Counted from the first letter of the stretch, positions 11,811-23,204 are shown. The stretch: 64,000 bases of DNA from Symsagittifera roscoffensis (GCF_963678635.1 NC_087069.1:34245090-34309089); one strand, 5' to 3'. Made by a program: numbers and translations. Notes: generated from the letters alone by a model not told the origin.

Positions 11811-13020
11811 CTGTATAGGGCGAAAGTTTTGACCAATAAAAGTCAAAAACTCAAAATTTAAACCGTTGGAAGTTGTGATAAATGGTTAAATTCATATAAA
11901 ACAGTTCTGGCTGAATTATCAGTTTGGCGCTCAACGGATCACGTTAATTCTACACACCTTGAATATTCACAAAATCGTACCATTATAAGGCAACTTAACA
12001 CATGTTACAACAAGCGTTGAATTGCATCTTATAGCTTTGATTATTTTTTATTTACAATCAGCTCTTGTGGCTAAACGGTTAGTGGTCAGAAATAAGATCA
12101 GGAAAGTAGAATTTGTAGAAAAATTCATTTTTTTAAAAAAAATTTCAAAAGAACTTAAAATGCAATGCAATATGAGCTCACATGCAGTCTTCGACTTCCA
12201 AACAAAGAGGCAAAAAATTTATGCATCCGGTGATTTTGTATTCAGTCAATATTTCAATAAAGTTTGCCTTTGGCCAGTTTTTGGTTGGGTTATGCGGTTA
12301 AGTTATGTGGGTTTGAAGCTTGCTGATTTAGGATATTTGACGCGCTCACATATTTTTTTAAACATGCATAAGCGGTGCAATAAATTGTTTAAATTGAGTT
12401 GAGATAAGTCATTGGGTTTTAATATTACGAACAGAGACGCTAAAAACAACCCTTTGAGTTTTACATATCATGCGGGGGTCAGAATGAAGAAAAAAGAAAA
12501 AAAAACAATTTTCATTGTCCCGTTTTTTTCAGTTTTTCAAAAAAAAGCTACGAGCAATCTTCTTTTGTTCACACATTGTTCATACCAAAATAAGTATGCA
12601 ATAAAGCATGCAAAATTTTGTTCACTTGTTCATTCTAATACGTTTTAATCTAGTTAAAAACATCCAAAACAACTTCGTAAATCAAGTTTTCGTTAAAATT
12701 GAAAGGTTGAGACTGGCAAAAAGGTCAAAACCTTGTTTTTTATCAATGTTAAATTTTGCTGCTCTGACTTTGTGGTTGTATTCTAATTTTTTTTCGTCTT
12801 TTTTGTGTTCCACGTAAAATCAGTTACCGCAAAACATCAATGGATTGAATAATTCGTTTTAAAATCCTTGCAGTCGTGATTCGAACGACTGTATTTTTTT
12901 AAATTGCCCCAGTAGAGAAAAAGGTATCAAAAATTGAAAATTTAGTTTAATTAATGCTTTCGAGTTATAGGCTTTAATGCTAAGAAAATTGAATTTACTG
13001 AAGATAAAACTAAGATAAAC
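11811..13020. other. AT-rich spacer, no gene recognised
   Basis: It contains a 126-codon open frame (12022-12402, plus) and a 78-codon one. Both have random-looking composition, no domain, and no splice context I trust. A short palindrome cagtcgtgattcgaacgactg sits near 12871, resembling a tRNA T-arm/B box. Nothing else supported. Confidence 0.3.
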
Positions 13021-13214
13021 CATTACGAAGATAAACTGTGTATTTTGTGAATTGTAAGCGAATTCCGCAACAAGGACGCTGCGTTTGTTCTTTTTTGTTC
13101 TTTCTTTTTCTTTGATCGTTCCGACAAAGCTTTAACATGTTTAAAGCTTTCTCTCTGAAGTCCAGGAACATACATACACAAAATTGTGCAACTATACAGT
13201 TTGGCCTCATAATG
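13021..13214 (-). mobile_element. Short TIR element (MITE-2), copy 2, inverted
   Basis: 194 bp from cattacgaagataaac to ttggcctcataatg. The interior matches copy 1 on the opposite strand (gcgtccttgttgcggaatt, caaagaaaaagaaagaac, ggaacgatc). The apparent 66-codon minus frame over it is an accident of the repeat. Copies 1 and 2 form an inverted pair about 2.6 kb apart in the saposin-gene flank. Confidence 0.65.
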
Positions 13215-13423
13215 ACATTTGAAAATATTTTAAAAGTTTTGTTTTAGACTTTTTTGTTTGTAATTCAATTTTTGAAGACAAATGCTGTCGAATAAGCCTA
13301 AGTTACTTATTTTCTCCAGGTTTGTATAGTTTTTTAATCAAACCGCGCACTGAAAACGACACTAACTTAAAGAAAAAAAGAGAAAAACATATATTTTTTA
13401 ATTTTTCTTATTGAAGTGGTCGG

Positions 13424-13531
13424 CACAACAACCGACTATCGTTGTTAACGTTTTGTTAATAATTAGTTTTTTTTGGTGGGCACAACAACCGACTATCGTT
13501 GTTAACGTTTTGTTAATAATTAGTTTTTTTT
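13424..13531. repeat. 57 bp tandem duplication in intron
   Basis: Two near-identical copies (13424-13474 and 13481-13531) of a block starting cacaacaaccgactatcg and ending in a T-run. They lie just past the donor of the 13.6 kb saposin exon. The open frames that cross it are intronic read-through, not coding. Confidence 0.85.
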
Positions 13532-13571
13532 TATTTAATTTCAACAAAACATGCATAGAAAACCAACTAAC

Positions 13572-13853
13572 CGGCAAGTACTCTTGTACCATTTGAACAC
13601 ATTCTGCAGAGTATTCAGAGGGCAGGTCATTGCACCATTTTTCGACTGCCACCTCAGCCTCCCTGTGAGTTTCCTCATCACTGAAATATCCTTTCACGTA
13701 TTTCATGAAGTTTTCACACTCCTCGCAGTTTTCCGTTCCTGATAGCTCTGGCCACTCGGGCATCTTGTCTGAAGATAAAAGGTGACCGAATTTGGCTGAG
13801 CCGAAAGTGTAGCCGTATTTGAGGGTGTCACAGACGTCGCCTCGCTCGCACCT
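13572..13853 (-). CDS. Saposin B-type exon: close of SapB-2 and C1-C4 of SapB-3
   Basis: The acceptor cttatattttag (ending 13854) begins AGG TGC in phase 0. RCERGDVC gives the C-x5-C pair that closes a preceding SapB domain. A linker follows (TLKYGYTFGSAKFGHLLSS, KMPEWPELSGT). ENCEECENFMKYVKGYF is the C1-x2-C2 pair and first helix of a new domain; VEKWC (C3), ten residues, AEC (C4) and VQMVQEYLP lead to the donor CCG|gttagt. The C3-C4 spacing of ten equals human saposin C. The ATG inside the exon (at DKMPEW) is not the start, because the frame is open up to the acceptor. The exon carrying C5-C6 of this domain was not found between 13571 and the left edge. Confidence 0.85.
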
Positions 13854-14321
13854 CTAAAATATAAGAAAATCGTAAGCAGTCGTTTTCTTCTTGTTATTAG
13901 TTGCCTCGGAAGTTTCCCAAAAACTCCCTGATTATTATTTGTATACAAGTTTCTGGGCCGAGATGCTTGAATTCAATTCTGCACAGCTGGGTGCAGAAGG
14001 AAATTTCGAGGGGAGTATCTCAAAGTTTTATCAACCTTTTTTTGGTTATTTAAACTGATATTTCTTGCTGCCCCAAGACACTGTCGGAGCAGTCGCCAAA
14101 AATTGATGCAAATTTGCAGTTTTCATTGGTTATGCCATAGTGTTACTAGAATTAATAAGCTGAACAAATGAAACTTTCTGAATCATTTGTTTTTCATGCC
14201 GAGGATTGGCTTTTCTGTCGCTACCCAACTACATGCGATTCTAAGTGTTTCTAATTTAGGTCCAATTGTCATAAAAATTAGCATGCGGCTGCCATATGCA
14301 ATTATTAGCATAATGCTTCTA

Positions 14322-15064
14322 CAGGGTGTTTTTTTTTAAATTTTTTTCTCGTTTCACAAGTAGTTGGGTTATTGAAGTGATTTATTTTGCAGTAGGCAGC
14401 AAAAATTTGCCAAACTCTGATGATATAATTCATTGATTTGGATTGTTTTTTGTTCATGCATACTTTGCTACTTAATTAACTTTCAAGGCATTTTGTGCTG
14501 AACAATTTTTTTATAGAAACGAATTCAAAAATGGATAACATGAACTAAAATTTAAATTCCAAACTCGTTTTCTCAAATTCGGTTGTTTTTTGCCAAAAAA
14601 TATGAGAACAAAAAACGCTTGGAGTCTTACCAGCTTTTTATGGTGCCATTTTTGCCAAATTTTGAACTAAAATTCGACCTATAAAACGGATCAATTCATA
14701 AGGTTCAACATTAACCAGGTAAACGGGGTCAGTTGTTGTTATTCTTACACTATTTGGTCCTTTTAACCTCCTTAATTTTGAACCAAACGAAATGATTCGT
14801 TTTTCCATAAAAAAGCTGGTATAACAAACTTTTTTTCTTCTCTTTATCCGGTTAGTTTAATTCAGCACTGAAGTAGGTTGCTAAGCACAAAAGGCAGTGA
14901 AAACCCATCAAATCGCGCAAAAAACATTCGTGAACAAAAAACAATCCAATTTAATGATTTATATCGTCAGAATTTGGCAAGTTTTTGCTGCCTACTGCAT
15001 TAAAAAATCACTCCAATAACCCAAATGTTTGTGAAGTGAGAGAAGATTTACAAAAAACACCCTG
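14322..15064. mobile_element. Non-autonomous TIR element flanked by TA (CAGGGTGTT ends)
   Basis: 743 bp bounded by cagggtgtttttttt and its mirror aaaaaacaccctg, each flanked by TA, as in Tc1/mariner-type insertions. The inverted repeat extends at least 135 bp inward (left ttgggttattgaagtgattt pairs with right aaatcactccaataaccca; left ggattgttttttgttca pairs with right tgaacaaaaaacaatcc), and a second mirrored pair (ccagctttttatgg / ccataaaaaagctgg) lies further in. A solitary extra end (aaacaccctgta) follows at 15081-15092. No transposase. Confidence 0.75.
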
Positions 15065-15092
15065 TATACATCCTGTTAGAAAACACCCTGTA

Positions 15093-16815
15093 TGGCAAAA
15101 GCAATGGCTAAACTGTAAATCTGTAGTTTATGTACAAAAAAGCATGTGGTATAAAACGGTAGAAGAGCCTTATTAACCTAATATCCCCCATTTAGGTATA
15201 AGTTTGACGTTCATTTTGCGCTCAAAAATAATCAGCTATTTTTTAACATAGTTTCAAAAACTTTCAAAAAACAATTGGAAAAGGTTTTTTTTTAAATCTT
15301 TTTTAAAATCACTATCAGTTTCAATAAATCAAAGAATTTTCCTTTATAATATATGTCAGCCAAATAATTAAAGCTGGAATATATATGAAATGAAAGCGTG
15401 AACTGCAAATGTTTTGCGGTCCTTAACTTGCTGACCATAAAAACTTCCTTGCAAATTGAGAAACTATTTTAGTTCCGGCTTTCGAAGAAAGAATGGAATA
15501 TGATCGATCGATTAATTTTTTTTGTCAGACAAAATTTGGCTTTTTAACCAGTTCCCTATGAATGAAAATTTTACTAATGTCTGAAAAGTATTGATTTGTT
15601 GCTCAAAATAGAAAAGATAAAAAACCTGTGATATTCTTCCATAAATTTATGGTGGTTTAAAAACTGCGTGTGGCAGAATTAATTTCAAAACAATAATCTG
15701 AAAAAATTCAATTCGTTTTTTTTGTAATGTTTGTAGCACTGCTGGCTTTTTTCTCGCCATCCTCAGCTGCGACTTTTCACAAGTTTTTTTAATTCACAAT
15801 GCCTAGTTTTTACCACTAAAAACTGATACACGGTGTCATTAGGCAAGGACATGCAATTTGTTTTTTGACTCTCAACTTTGTAAAATCCTTCTTTAAAGCA
15901 TAAACTAATGCTCATGTGAGTTGGTACGGAGGGATTGCTGGGGGAGCTGAAGGAAAAACAGCCACTTTTTTCTTTGTTAAAGAGTTACTTATTCGTTGGA
16001 CCTTAAGGGGCAATCGAACAATCAGGGCCTGATGAAAAAGTCAATTTTTAGAACTCAGATATACTTCAGGTGCAATAATGTCTCCTCATATATTCAAATC
16101 GGTCCTATTTTACCTTGAAATATTTCACTGTTCCACTTTTATGATCTTTACCAGATAAATTTTACTTGAATTTGCGTTAGCAGTTTTCAATTTTGTTGAA
16201 ATTAATAGGTAATCATGGTAATTACTTAAATCACAAATAAACAAATATCCAGGTACATTATTAAGTCAGGAGCTTACGCCCTAAATTTTTTTGTCGCGGT
16301 TACCTTTGCTATGCTTCAGAAGCTCAAAACTTGGCTGGTTTCTCTATTCTGCCCTACGTTTGTATTCAAGATTTGAAAAACCAGTTTAATGTTGTCATAA
16401 AATAATAAAATTGGCGATCAAACTAATTTTCGTAAGCACAATAGATTATCATATCTTGGATCGCTCACATCGTAATATCACGTATTTAGCCATAACAACA
16501 CGTAACACCGCTATATAAAAAACTTGACGGGGAAGTTGAAAAGGGCCTAAATTTTTTTTCGCAAAATGTAATTGTCAACCGTAGAACACAGAGTGAAGGC
16601 CTTTTGGGCTCTACTCTAGCTTTACCAGCCTTTAATTTTTTCGAGAAGTCGAGAAGTCGAGAAGCTTGACTAATGAAAAACAGTCTGGTTTTTTTCCTGT
16701 CCCCAACTCTCCGTAAAATGACAATAAAAAACTTACACAGAGTGAAACTGTTTACAAAACAATATGCTCATGATAAAGTCTGATACCATGCAACTGACAT
16801 ATGTTTTCATGCTTT
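15093..16815. other. AT-rich intron DNA, nothing recognised
   Basis: No open frame with codon character, no mirrored ends and no tandem repeat that I can see. It lies between the TIR element and the mariner relic, inside the 14-42 kb neighbourhood of the saposin gene. Confidence 0.3.
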
Positions 16816-16819
16816 TTTG

Positions 16820-17870
16820 AGCGGGAAGGTTTGTTCAGATTTCGTTCAAACTTTCAGTGCACGTCAAAGTTCCGTTCATCTTGCCACATACAAAAAATTC
16901 AACTTACTATCAAAAACAATGAACAGCTTAAAAGAAAAAGACACCAGAACACTGGTTGTCTGGTTCTACCATAGTCACAAGGTCGAGGGGAAAGTTTTTA
17001 TCGTCGCCCAATTTGAGAAAATGGGTTTGAAGCGACAGCGAGCACATCGAATCATGAAAAGGAGAGGGAAAACATGCTGAGAAAGACTGATAGTAGCAGC
17101 AAGTCCGCCAAATTAGACGCTAAAACCCGGTAAACATTTGGAAAACTGTCCAAAAATCTCTCTGCTAAAATTGGTCAACAAACTTGATGTCTGTCAGTCA
17201 ACATTTTATGGCATTCATTTTGCGCGAGAAAGTGCCAAAGTCAACAGAACTCGGCAAAATTCAAGCAGAAATAACGTTGTTCAAAGCTAGGCCATGAGAG
17301 CAAACTCGTCGGTAGAAGTTGCAATGGACGATGAAAATTCTTTTTTGTCTGAGTGGCAAAACTTCTCTGGAAAACTTGGTTTTAACAGCCAAAGCGTAAC
17401 TGACACATCAGACGATGTGAAACTCATCGGAAACAATGATTTTTTTAACCAAAGTGATGGTATGGGTAGCATTTTGTCCCCTAGTCAACGCGAAGACTGT
17501 CATTTATGAATTATACTTATTCCACTCAATAAGCTTCTGTTGACGTTTATAAATTGTTTTTACCAACAAAAAACGGTGGTCTTCTGACCAGATTTGATGT
17601 CCAGCCACTATTCGAAAACAGTGACAGAATCGCCGAGGAGCAAGAATCTTAGTTTTGTGAATGAAAATGACAATCCCCAAATTATCCCCGAATAAGCCCA
17701 CTTGACACGCCTGGAGTATTCATAAACTGAAGTTAAAGCCGGTGTCTGGAAAACCTAAATTATCAGCTAACAAGTGACTATACTATGACTAGAATCCTTG
17801 TGATAGCAACAGAAGTGCAAAAAGATGACTGCCACAAACTTCTTGAGGGCTTGAGGCCGATGACTTCTAA
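16820..17870 (+). pseudogene. Tc1/mariner-type transposase relic
   Basis: Broken plus-strand frames follow the order of a DDE/D transposase of the Tc1/mariner superfamily. An N-terminal helix-turn-helix segment comes first (TRTLVVWFYHSHKVEGKVFI, then VAQFEKMGLKRQRAHRI, 16940-17070). The first catalytic block is VEVAMDDENSFLSEW near 17320, corresponding to the MDDE.YF motif of the family. A later block reads PDLMSSHYSKTVTE, then LSFVNENDNPQIIPE near 17590-17690, the W-x-D..SSH and N-P-P-x-x-P-E region holding the remaining acidic residues. Several stops and frameshifts are present and the tryptophan before PDL is a stop codon. TIRs were not identified. Its end abuts the flank shared by the two Gypsy-2 copies. 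Confidence 0.75.
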
Positions 17871-17955
17871 AAATAGTGACCTTATAAATTCACGAGATAC
17901 AAAAGATTTAGATACCTTTTCTGTTAAAATTTGAACTCTGTAGTTTCTTTAGTTT
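17867..17955 (+). repeat. Host flank shared by both Gypsy-2 copies (copy A)
   Basis: Starting tctaaaaatagtgacc and ending agttt directly before the LTR. Nearly identical to 22769-22859. Because it is outside the LTR element, its presence before both LTRs shows tandem duplication rather than two insertions. Confidence 0.8.
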
Positions 17956-18299
17956 TGTTAAATGTGATAACTTATTCGTTAAGACTTTAACCTCTGAGTT
18001 CTTACGTAACCACTACCGAGCTAAATTAACTTCTGCCAAAAGCGCAACGGCTTTTGGCAGAACTTGACACGATCACTAGCTGATGACACGTAAAAAATTG
18101 AGTGATCTGTAACTAATCTTTTATTCAATCTTGTACTCTGTCGCTGTTCACCATAACTTTACCCTTTAGTCTTTTTAGTCTAGTCTTAGATAAAAAGCCT
18201 ACTTTAAAACAGTGGGGATCTTGATCAACACACCTTAACTAGTCTTAGTTTAAATTCCCGATAGCGCTCGGGCTACCCTTTTCTTCTAATTTTTTAAAA
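17956..18299 (+). repeat. Gypsy-2A 5' LTR
   Basis: 344 bp from TGTTAAATGTG to TTTTTTAAAA, aligned end to end with the LTR at 22860-23204, which has the cleaner TGTTA...TAACA ends. By hand count the two differ at about 19 positions. It contains a strong stem-loop (18033-18043 with 18050-18060). Confidence 0.85.
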
Positions 18300-18309
18300 T
18301 GGAGCAGTC
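18300..18309 (+). other. Gypsy-2A primer-binding site (tRNA-Ser type)
   Basis: tggagcagtc directly follows the LTR. The 2B copy has tggcgcagtc, the complement of a tRNA 3' end GACTGCGCCA, as in serine tRNAs. The A copy has one mismatch. Confidence 0.6.
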
Positions 18310-19340
18310 AAACGAGCCGAACCTACGAAGACTAGAGTTTTTCTGGAACAACACATCGAATGATAATCAACACGACCGGGAAAATGGTCAGAAAAATTCC
18401 AAGTAACAATTATTGCTAAAAATTCGGTGGACATTGAAGACGTAATTAACCCGCCAGTGAGGCCCGAACTAGTATACCCTATCGCTAAACCAACGGAAAC
18501 TTCCGATGATCAATCCCGTCGGGCAGAAAAAGACAAACGTCACCGATTAGTTATCCAAGCTCACAATGAAGAGCTGAGAAGGAGAAAGGCAGAAGATAAC
18601 GCGAAATTCAACGGACTTTAAATCGGAGATATCGATAAGAAATTAAAGTCTTAACTATACCTGCCAATTGGAAGAGAAGGACAGAAATGCTTTTCACATA
18701 AAAATCCCAGGAAAAGAATACTGGAAATCAACTTTGCAGAATTCTGGGAATTAATGAAAACTACATTTACGGTATCTACAAACCTAATATACAAGAGATA
18801 TAAATTTTTCGGTCGAAGACATAAAGATAATGAATCACTAGAAAAATTCCATGAAACACTATCGGAATTGGCAAAAAACTGTAATTTGGGTGAACTCGAG
18901 TCAGAATTATTTAGAGATATAATCATTAAAAATATGCGAAACGTCGAAATCCAAAAGAAACTGTGCATTGAATACTTAACCCCAGAAAACGTGCTATCTT
19001 ATGTACTTGTCCATGAGAAAAGCACTAAAATACATCAACAATACTTGAAATTCCGTGTGCAAAATACCGAACAAAGACCCCAATTTGTAAAAAACGAACC
19101 AACCCTAAATATCGTTGAAAGCAACAAATGCCGAAATTGCGGCCAACAATTCAAGAAAGGACATCTAACTATAAGCCCAGCTAGAGATAGAAACTGTTAA
19201 ACGTATGGTCGTAAAAGACATTTCGCAAAGCACTGCAGAAGAACAGCAAGAACACAAACGAATGTAGTTGAGCAAAAAATAACATCTCCCGAAGAGGAAA
19301 ATTACCGGGCTAACCCGCAGGAGAATTCCGAGCTCGAAGT
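18310..19340 (+). pseudogene. Gypsy-2A: gag remnant
   Basis: The first frame (18427-18621) reads IEDVINPPVRPELVYPIAKP, then a charged coiled segment (HNEELRRRKAEDN). After a stop, 18754-19200 encodes the capsid-like part (TNLIYKRYKFFGRRHKDNES, LEKFHETLSELAKNCNLGEL, LSYVLVHEKS). It ends with two zinc-binding units, CRNCGQQFKKGHL near 19134 and, after a stop, TYGRKRHFAKHC near 19200-19235. This CCHC pair is the nucleocapsid of Mag-like Gypsy elements. It retains a segment of about 150-190 bp that copy B has lost. Inactivated by stops. Confidence 0.75.
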
Positions 19341-19920
19341 CAACCTGGACGAGTTTTTAGAGTTAGCGGTGGATACGGATATTAAAATAAACGCAATTGA
19401 AGATAAGATCGAGCGAGGAGTAAGAACCGTATTCCATCACGAAGGCCTAGAACTAAAAAAGACGTTGACGGTATCTTTGGGAAACTTCAACCCCTACTCT
19501 ACTGAAAACCAGATTGACTCAGTAAGTCCAGTTTCATTTATGGAGAAAGACCTACTTCAAGAATTGAAAATACGAGACAGATTTTTAAAGATAGAAGCAG
19601 TGGACGAATTCACAAAGAAAGCATATCAAGGTTTCGGGAGTACAATAAACATCATTGGAAAAGTACGTCTGAGAACCCGATCGAAGGGTTGGGACGCTAA
19701 AGATCAAAAACTGTTCATTACCGAAGGAGTGGAAAGAAACCTCCTCGAAAACGATATACTACCGAACCTGGGAATAGAAGTATTACAGAAACAGCCATCA
19801 CCCAACGGGCCAGAGTTACGGCAGTTCCCGAACAAATCTCCCTTCGGGACTGATGTCAACCAAATAAAGTTCTCATCAGACAGACAACCAGACCAGGACA
19901 TAGACACACCATTACAACGT
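19340..19920 (+). pseudogene. Gypsy-2A: retropepsin-like protease and start of RT
   Basis: The frame 19369-20016 reads IDSVSPVSFMEKDLL at about 19510, where the protease active site D-S/T-G is expected. The third residue is Val here (Ala in copy B). Further on come GSTINIIGKVRLRTRSKGW, then NLLENDILPNLGIEV, the second conserved stretch (usually LLG.D.L) of retropepsins in this family. The open frame suggests this domain decayed last. Confidence 0.7.
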
Positions 19921-20230
19921 GAGTTCAAAGTAAATATTTCACGCCGATTTTGCAATTTCACAACCAATGCAATTTTAATATGGCGGGGGAGATGTCACAG
20001 GCTCTTATCGTTTTAAAACCTGATTTTACGGGCTAGGCGATATGCTCAAAGAATTTCAACGCATAATAGACCGTTTGACGGAAAAATTACCTAACACACA
20101 TTGTTATCTTGACGATATCTTAATTGCTACCGTGGGTAACAAGGACGAACACCGAAAATTACTTATTTACGTTTTGAAAACATTAGACGACAAAAAATTG
20201 GCCATAAAATGGGAAAGTGTACTTTTCTAA
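19920..20230 (+). pseudogene. Gypsy-2A: RT with internal deletion, YLDD box kept
   Basis: Just after REFKVNISRRF the sequence jumps from cacgccgatttt to aaccaatgcaattttaatatgg. This skips about 425 bp that copy B has at 24790-25217, removing RT fingers and motif A. The remaining part carries EFQRIIDRLTEKLPNTHCYL followed by DDILIATVGNKDEH, the motif C YLDD box at 20105-20116. Non-functional. Confidence 0.8.
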
Positions 20231-20800
20231 CAGACAATATACAATGGCTAGGATTCAAAATCGAAGCTAAAGGGACGACGCCATTAATACACAAATCAGA
20301 CGCAATCAGAAATGTAAAAGAATCAAGTTGCAGCAAATACATAAGATCACTAATGGGATCAATTAACCAATTTAACAAATTCAATTTAGCATATTTTTCA
20401 GCACCGTTCACAGAACTAATGCAAAAGAATAAACCATTTAATTGGTCTACGGTGCCTGCTGAGGCGTTTGAAAAAATCAAAAAAAAAAATCTGCAACACG
20501 GTAACCATTCATCATTTCGATGTAAATCTGAATAGACGAATGAATTGCGACTCGTCACATTTAGGATTGGGAATTCCGGAGAACAAGACCATCGGAGGAC
20601 TTGGAAAACCGTAGCGTTTCTAGTAGATTTTTAAACATAGCCGAACTAAATTATAGCACAAGCGAACTCGAATTGTTGGGTCTAGTGTGGGCATCAGATC
20701 ATTTTAAAAACAAGCTATTGGGCAAACTAACAGTTCTCCATTCTAACGGACCATAAAGCCTTAATTGGAGCACTAAAAGATGGCAAAAACACAAAAACGG
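20209..20800 (+). pseudogene. Gypsy-2A: RT connection and RNase H
   Basis: The frame 20209-20535 (TDNIQWLGFKIEAKGTTPLI, SLMGSINQFNKFN, FTELMQKNKPFNWS) is the RT thumb/connection. The RNase H signature in copy B (KCDASHLGLGASG) is damaged here (NCDSSHLGLGI, frame broken). Frameshifts at about 20480 and 20570. Confidence 0.7.
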
Positions 20801-22170
20801 CTCAATCTCGTCTCACCCGTTGGGCGTACAAACTACTACCATCCGACTTTTCCGTCGAACAATTGCCGGGTGAAGAAATGGGATTTCTTGATTATTTATC
20901 CAGGCACCCATCGGGTGAACCCGTACTAGTCTCGCTTGACAATGAAAAATTTGTTATCGTTCAGTAAACCAAATTAGTACTCTCCTAGGTTTCGCTCATC
21001 TCATGCCTAGACATTCTTGGCCGCAAATAAGAAACAAATGTTCTCAACAAGTCTCAGCGCATGACGTCATATACTGCAAAATGATTGGCCAACCGACGAA
21101 CAACATAACCAATCAAGAAATTGAACGTGTGAAACGAATTTCGAATTCCGCTGAAACTTTCCAAGCTATTGTTAAACTTTCCAAGCTTTCAGTGTGTCAA
21201 AACTTACATTTACAAACAGAAGACTGTAATCCATCTTGTAAAATTACTGATTTTTCAACTATCTATAAAACTCTGAAAAATATGGCCGACCAACTTGAAA
21301 TAAAAGAACAACTTGAACTTGCAAACACAGAAAATATTCATACTTTAACACCCAGTACCAGTAACCCATCGGGAAAGCCCTCCGAAAGAACACCTTGTTA
21401 AGAAAAAAGATCGAAATTACCCAAAGTAAAAATTTTTCCATTCTCGTGGCCCGAAACTTTCGACTCTAAATTTATGGCATTACTGTCCAAACAAAATCTT
21501 GTATTGAAAAAAATTATTAAAACTATTGAAGAAGACCGAAAGCAGGATATTACACAATTGGGGAATTATTATAAACCTTATATTAAAAACCTACATGTCA
21601 GCGGAGGATGCCTTTATTTTGATGACCGATTAGTTATTCCGGCGTCCTTGAGATCAACAATGCTTCACCGATTTTATGAAGCCCACCCAGGCCAGTTCGC
21701 GATGAAAAGTCTGGCAATACATCTGGTGGCCGAAAATTTATCCCGGAAAGTTGCACCGAATGCATTAAAGCAGGTAAAAACTTAAAATCTCTCGCAAATC
21801 AAAATAATCGTGGAAAACTCCCAAAGGTCGCAAAACGAAATCAAGAAAAGGAATTGGACTTTGCCGGTCCTTTACCGCTAACATGGGGAACAAAAAAATA
21901 CATACTGGTATGCGTTGATCGATTCCCTTTGGCACAAATAACATCCAGTATATCGGCCAAATCAATCGTAAGTTTTCTTAGGAAATATAGAGCTCTACAA
22001 GGGACACCTAGAACTATTAGAACGAATCAAGGGTCCGGCTCTATCTCTAAAGAGGTCAGAGACTTTTGTCAAGGTTCCAAAACCTACATTAGACTCCGCA
22101 CTACTGAAGATAATAAAGTGCCTAAGAACGGTGACACAACAATCGTTAAATTGCTCCCCTTTTGAAGCAC
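20800..22170 (+). pseudogene. Gypsy-2A: integrase
   Basis: The pieces read MALLSKQNLVLKKIIKTIEE (21474), YFDDRLVIPASLRSTMLHRF, and EAHPGQFAMKSLAIH, the HPGQ..M..LA start of the H2C2 domain. The catalytic core follows: ELDFAGPLPLTWGTKKYILV (first Asp, about 21855) and RTIRTNQGSGSIS, where the family's second Asp (TDQGS) is Asn. Copy B has the same Asn, so the change predates the duplication. A large segment upstream (21003-21401) is a spacer not seen in standard integrases. Confidence 0.75.
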
Positions 22171-22768
22171 ATTTTGGTAGATCCCCATACATACACAATC
22201 TGGCACATTTTAGTCAAACCACCATTGTCAAACAACCTAGATTGGAAGAAAACCTTGTTATGCATAGATAAAGGCCGAAAGCTTATGTGTCGGGATAGAA
22301 GACACGATTGGGACACCCCTGATGACATTGAGGATGGAGACCTGGACGACAACTCATCTTCGTCAGATGATATCTCCAGTGCCGTGAGATACATCCCTAC
22401 CAGCGCTGGTAAACCAGTAAAAGACCTCTCCCGCGCAGAAAAAAGAGATGCGCTACGCATTAAGAATCCCCTGTTGAACAACCAGCCGGGTAAGACCACT
22501 ATCTATAGAAAAGTCCAGAATAGATCAAAGAATGAACCATTCTATAGAGAACTTAAGGATGAAAGAGTAAGGGAGTCAGAACATACAATCACACTACAAA
22601 AATGGAAAATTATACGTAAATCTGATGTAGTCGTTAAAAGACAATCAGCCCCGAAGAAGTTTGGTTCTAGAAAATAATCAAACCGTGAAATTTTACGCTA
22701 AGAAAGGGCCGATGAAGATTATGAAACCCCAAAGAAACGTCCCAGTTCCAAAAATTCGAGGAACGCCA
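22170..22768 (+). pseudogene. Gypsy-2A: post-integrase region, truncated
   Basis: The frame 22162-22677 encodes an acidic stretch (DDIEDGDLDDNSSSSDDISS), then PFYRELKDERVRESEHTITL, ending near KKFGSRK. This is the C-terminal part of integrase/POL also seen in copy B. The copy stops around 22745, before copy B's later reading frames, and runs straight into the duplicated host flank. No 3' LTR of its own. Confidence 0.7.
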
Positions 22769-22859
22769 GTCTAAAAATGGTGACCTTATAAATTCACTAG
22801 AAACAAAATATTTAGATACCTATTCTGTTAAAAATTGAGCTCTGTAGTTTCTTTAGTTT
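22769..22859 (+). repeat. Host flank shared by both Gypsy-2 copies (copy B), with TSD
   Basis: Matches 17867-17955. It ends in agttt (22855-22859), which recurs right after the 3' LTR at 29925-29929: a candidate 5 bp target-site duplication for Gypsy-2B. Confidence 0.75.
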
Positions 22860-23204
22860 TGTTAAATGTGATAACTTATTCGTTGAGACTTTAACCTCTG
22901 AGTTCTTACTTAACCACTACCGAGCTAAATTAACTTCTGCCAAAAGCGCAACGGCTTTTGGCAGAACTTGACACGATCACTAGCTTATGATACGTAACAA
23001 ATTGAGTGATCTGTAACTAATCTTTAATTCAATCTTTTACTCTGTCAGCTGTTCATCATAACTTTACTCTTTAGTCGTTTTAGTCTAGTCTTAGATAAAA
23101 AGCCTACTTGAAAACAGTGGGGATGTTGATCAACACACCTTAACTAATCTTAGTTTAAAATCCCGATAGCGCTCGAGCTACCCTTTTTTTCTAAATTTTT
23201 AACA
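22860..23204 (+). repeat. Gypsy-2B 5' LTR
   Basis: 345 bp, TGTTA...TAACA inverted ends, followed at once by the primer-binding site. Stem-loop ctgccaaaagc/gcttttggcag at 22937-22964. Confidence 0.88.

Noticed and set aside
12022-12402. 126-codon plus-strand open frame
   Set aside because: No domain, AT-driven composition, and no splice or promoter context; open by chance.
12860-12890. tRNA gene suggested by a B-box-like palindrome
   Set aside because: Only a T-arm-like hairpin; no acceptor, D or anticodon arms. The same holds for 43118, 43406 and 62371.
13398-13571. C-terminal extension of the 13.6 kb saposin frame past the donor
   Set aside because: The extension reads through a 57 bp tandem duplication and Lys/Asn-rich intron; the gttagt donor fits the exon end better.
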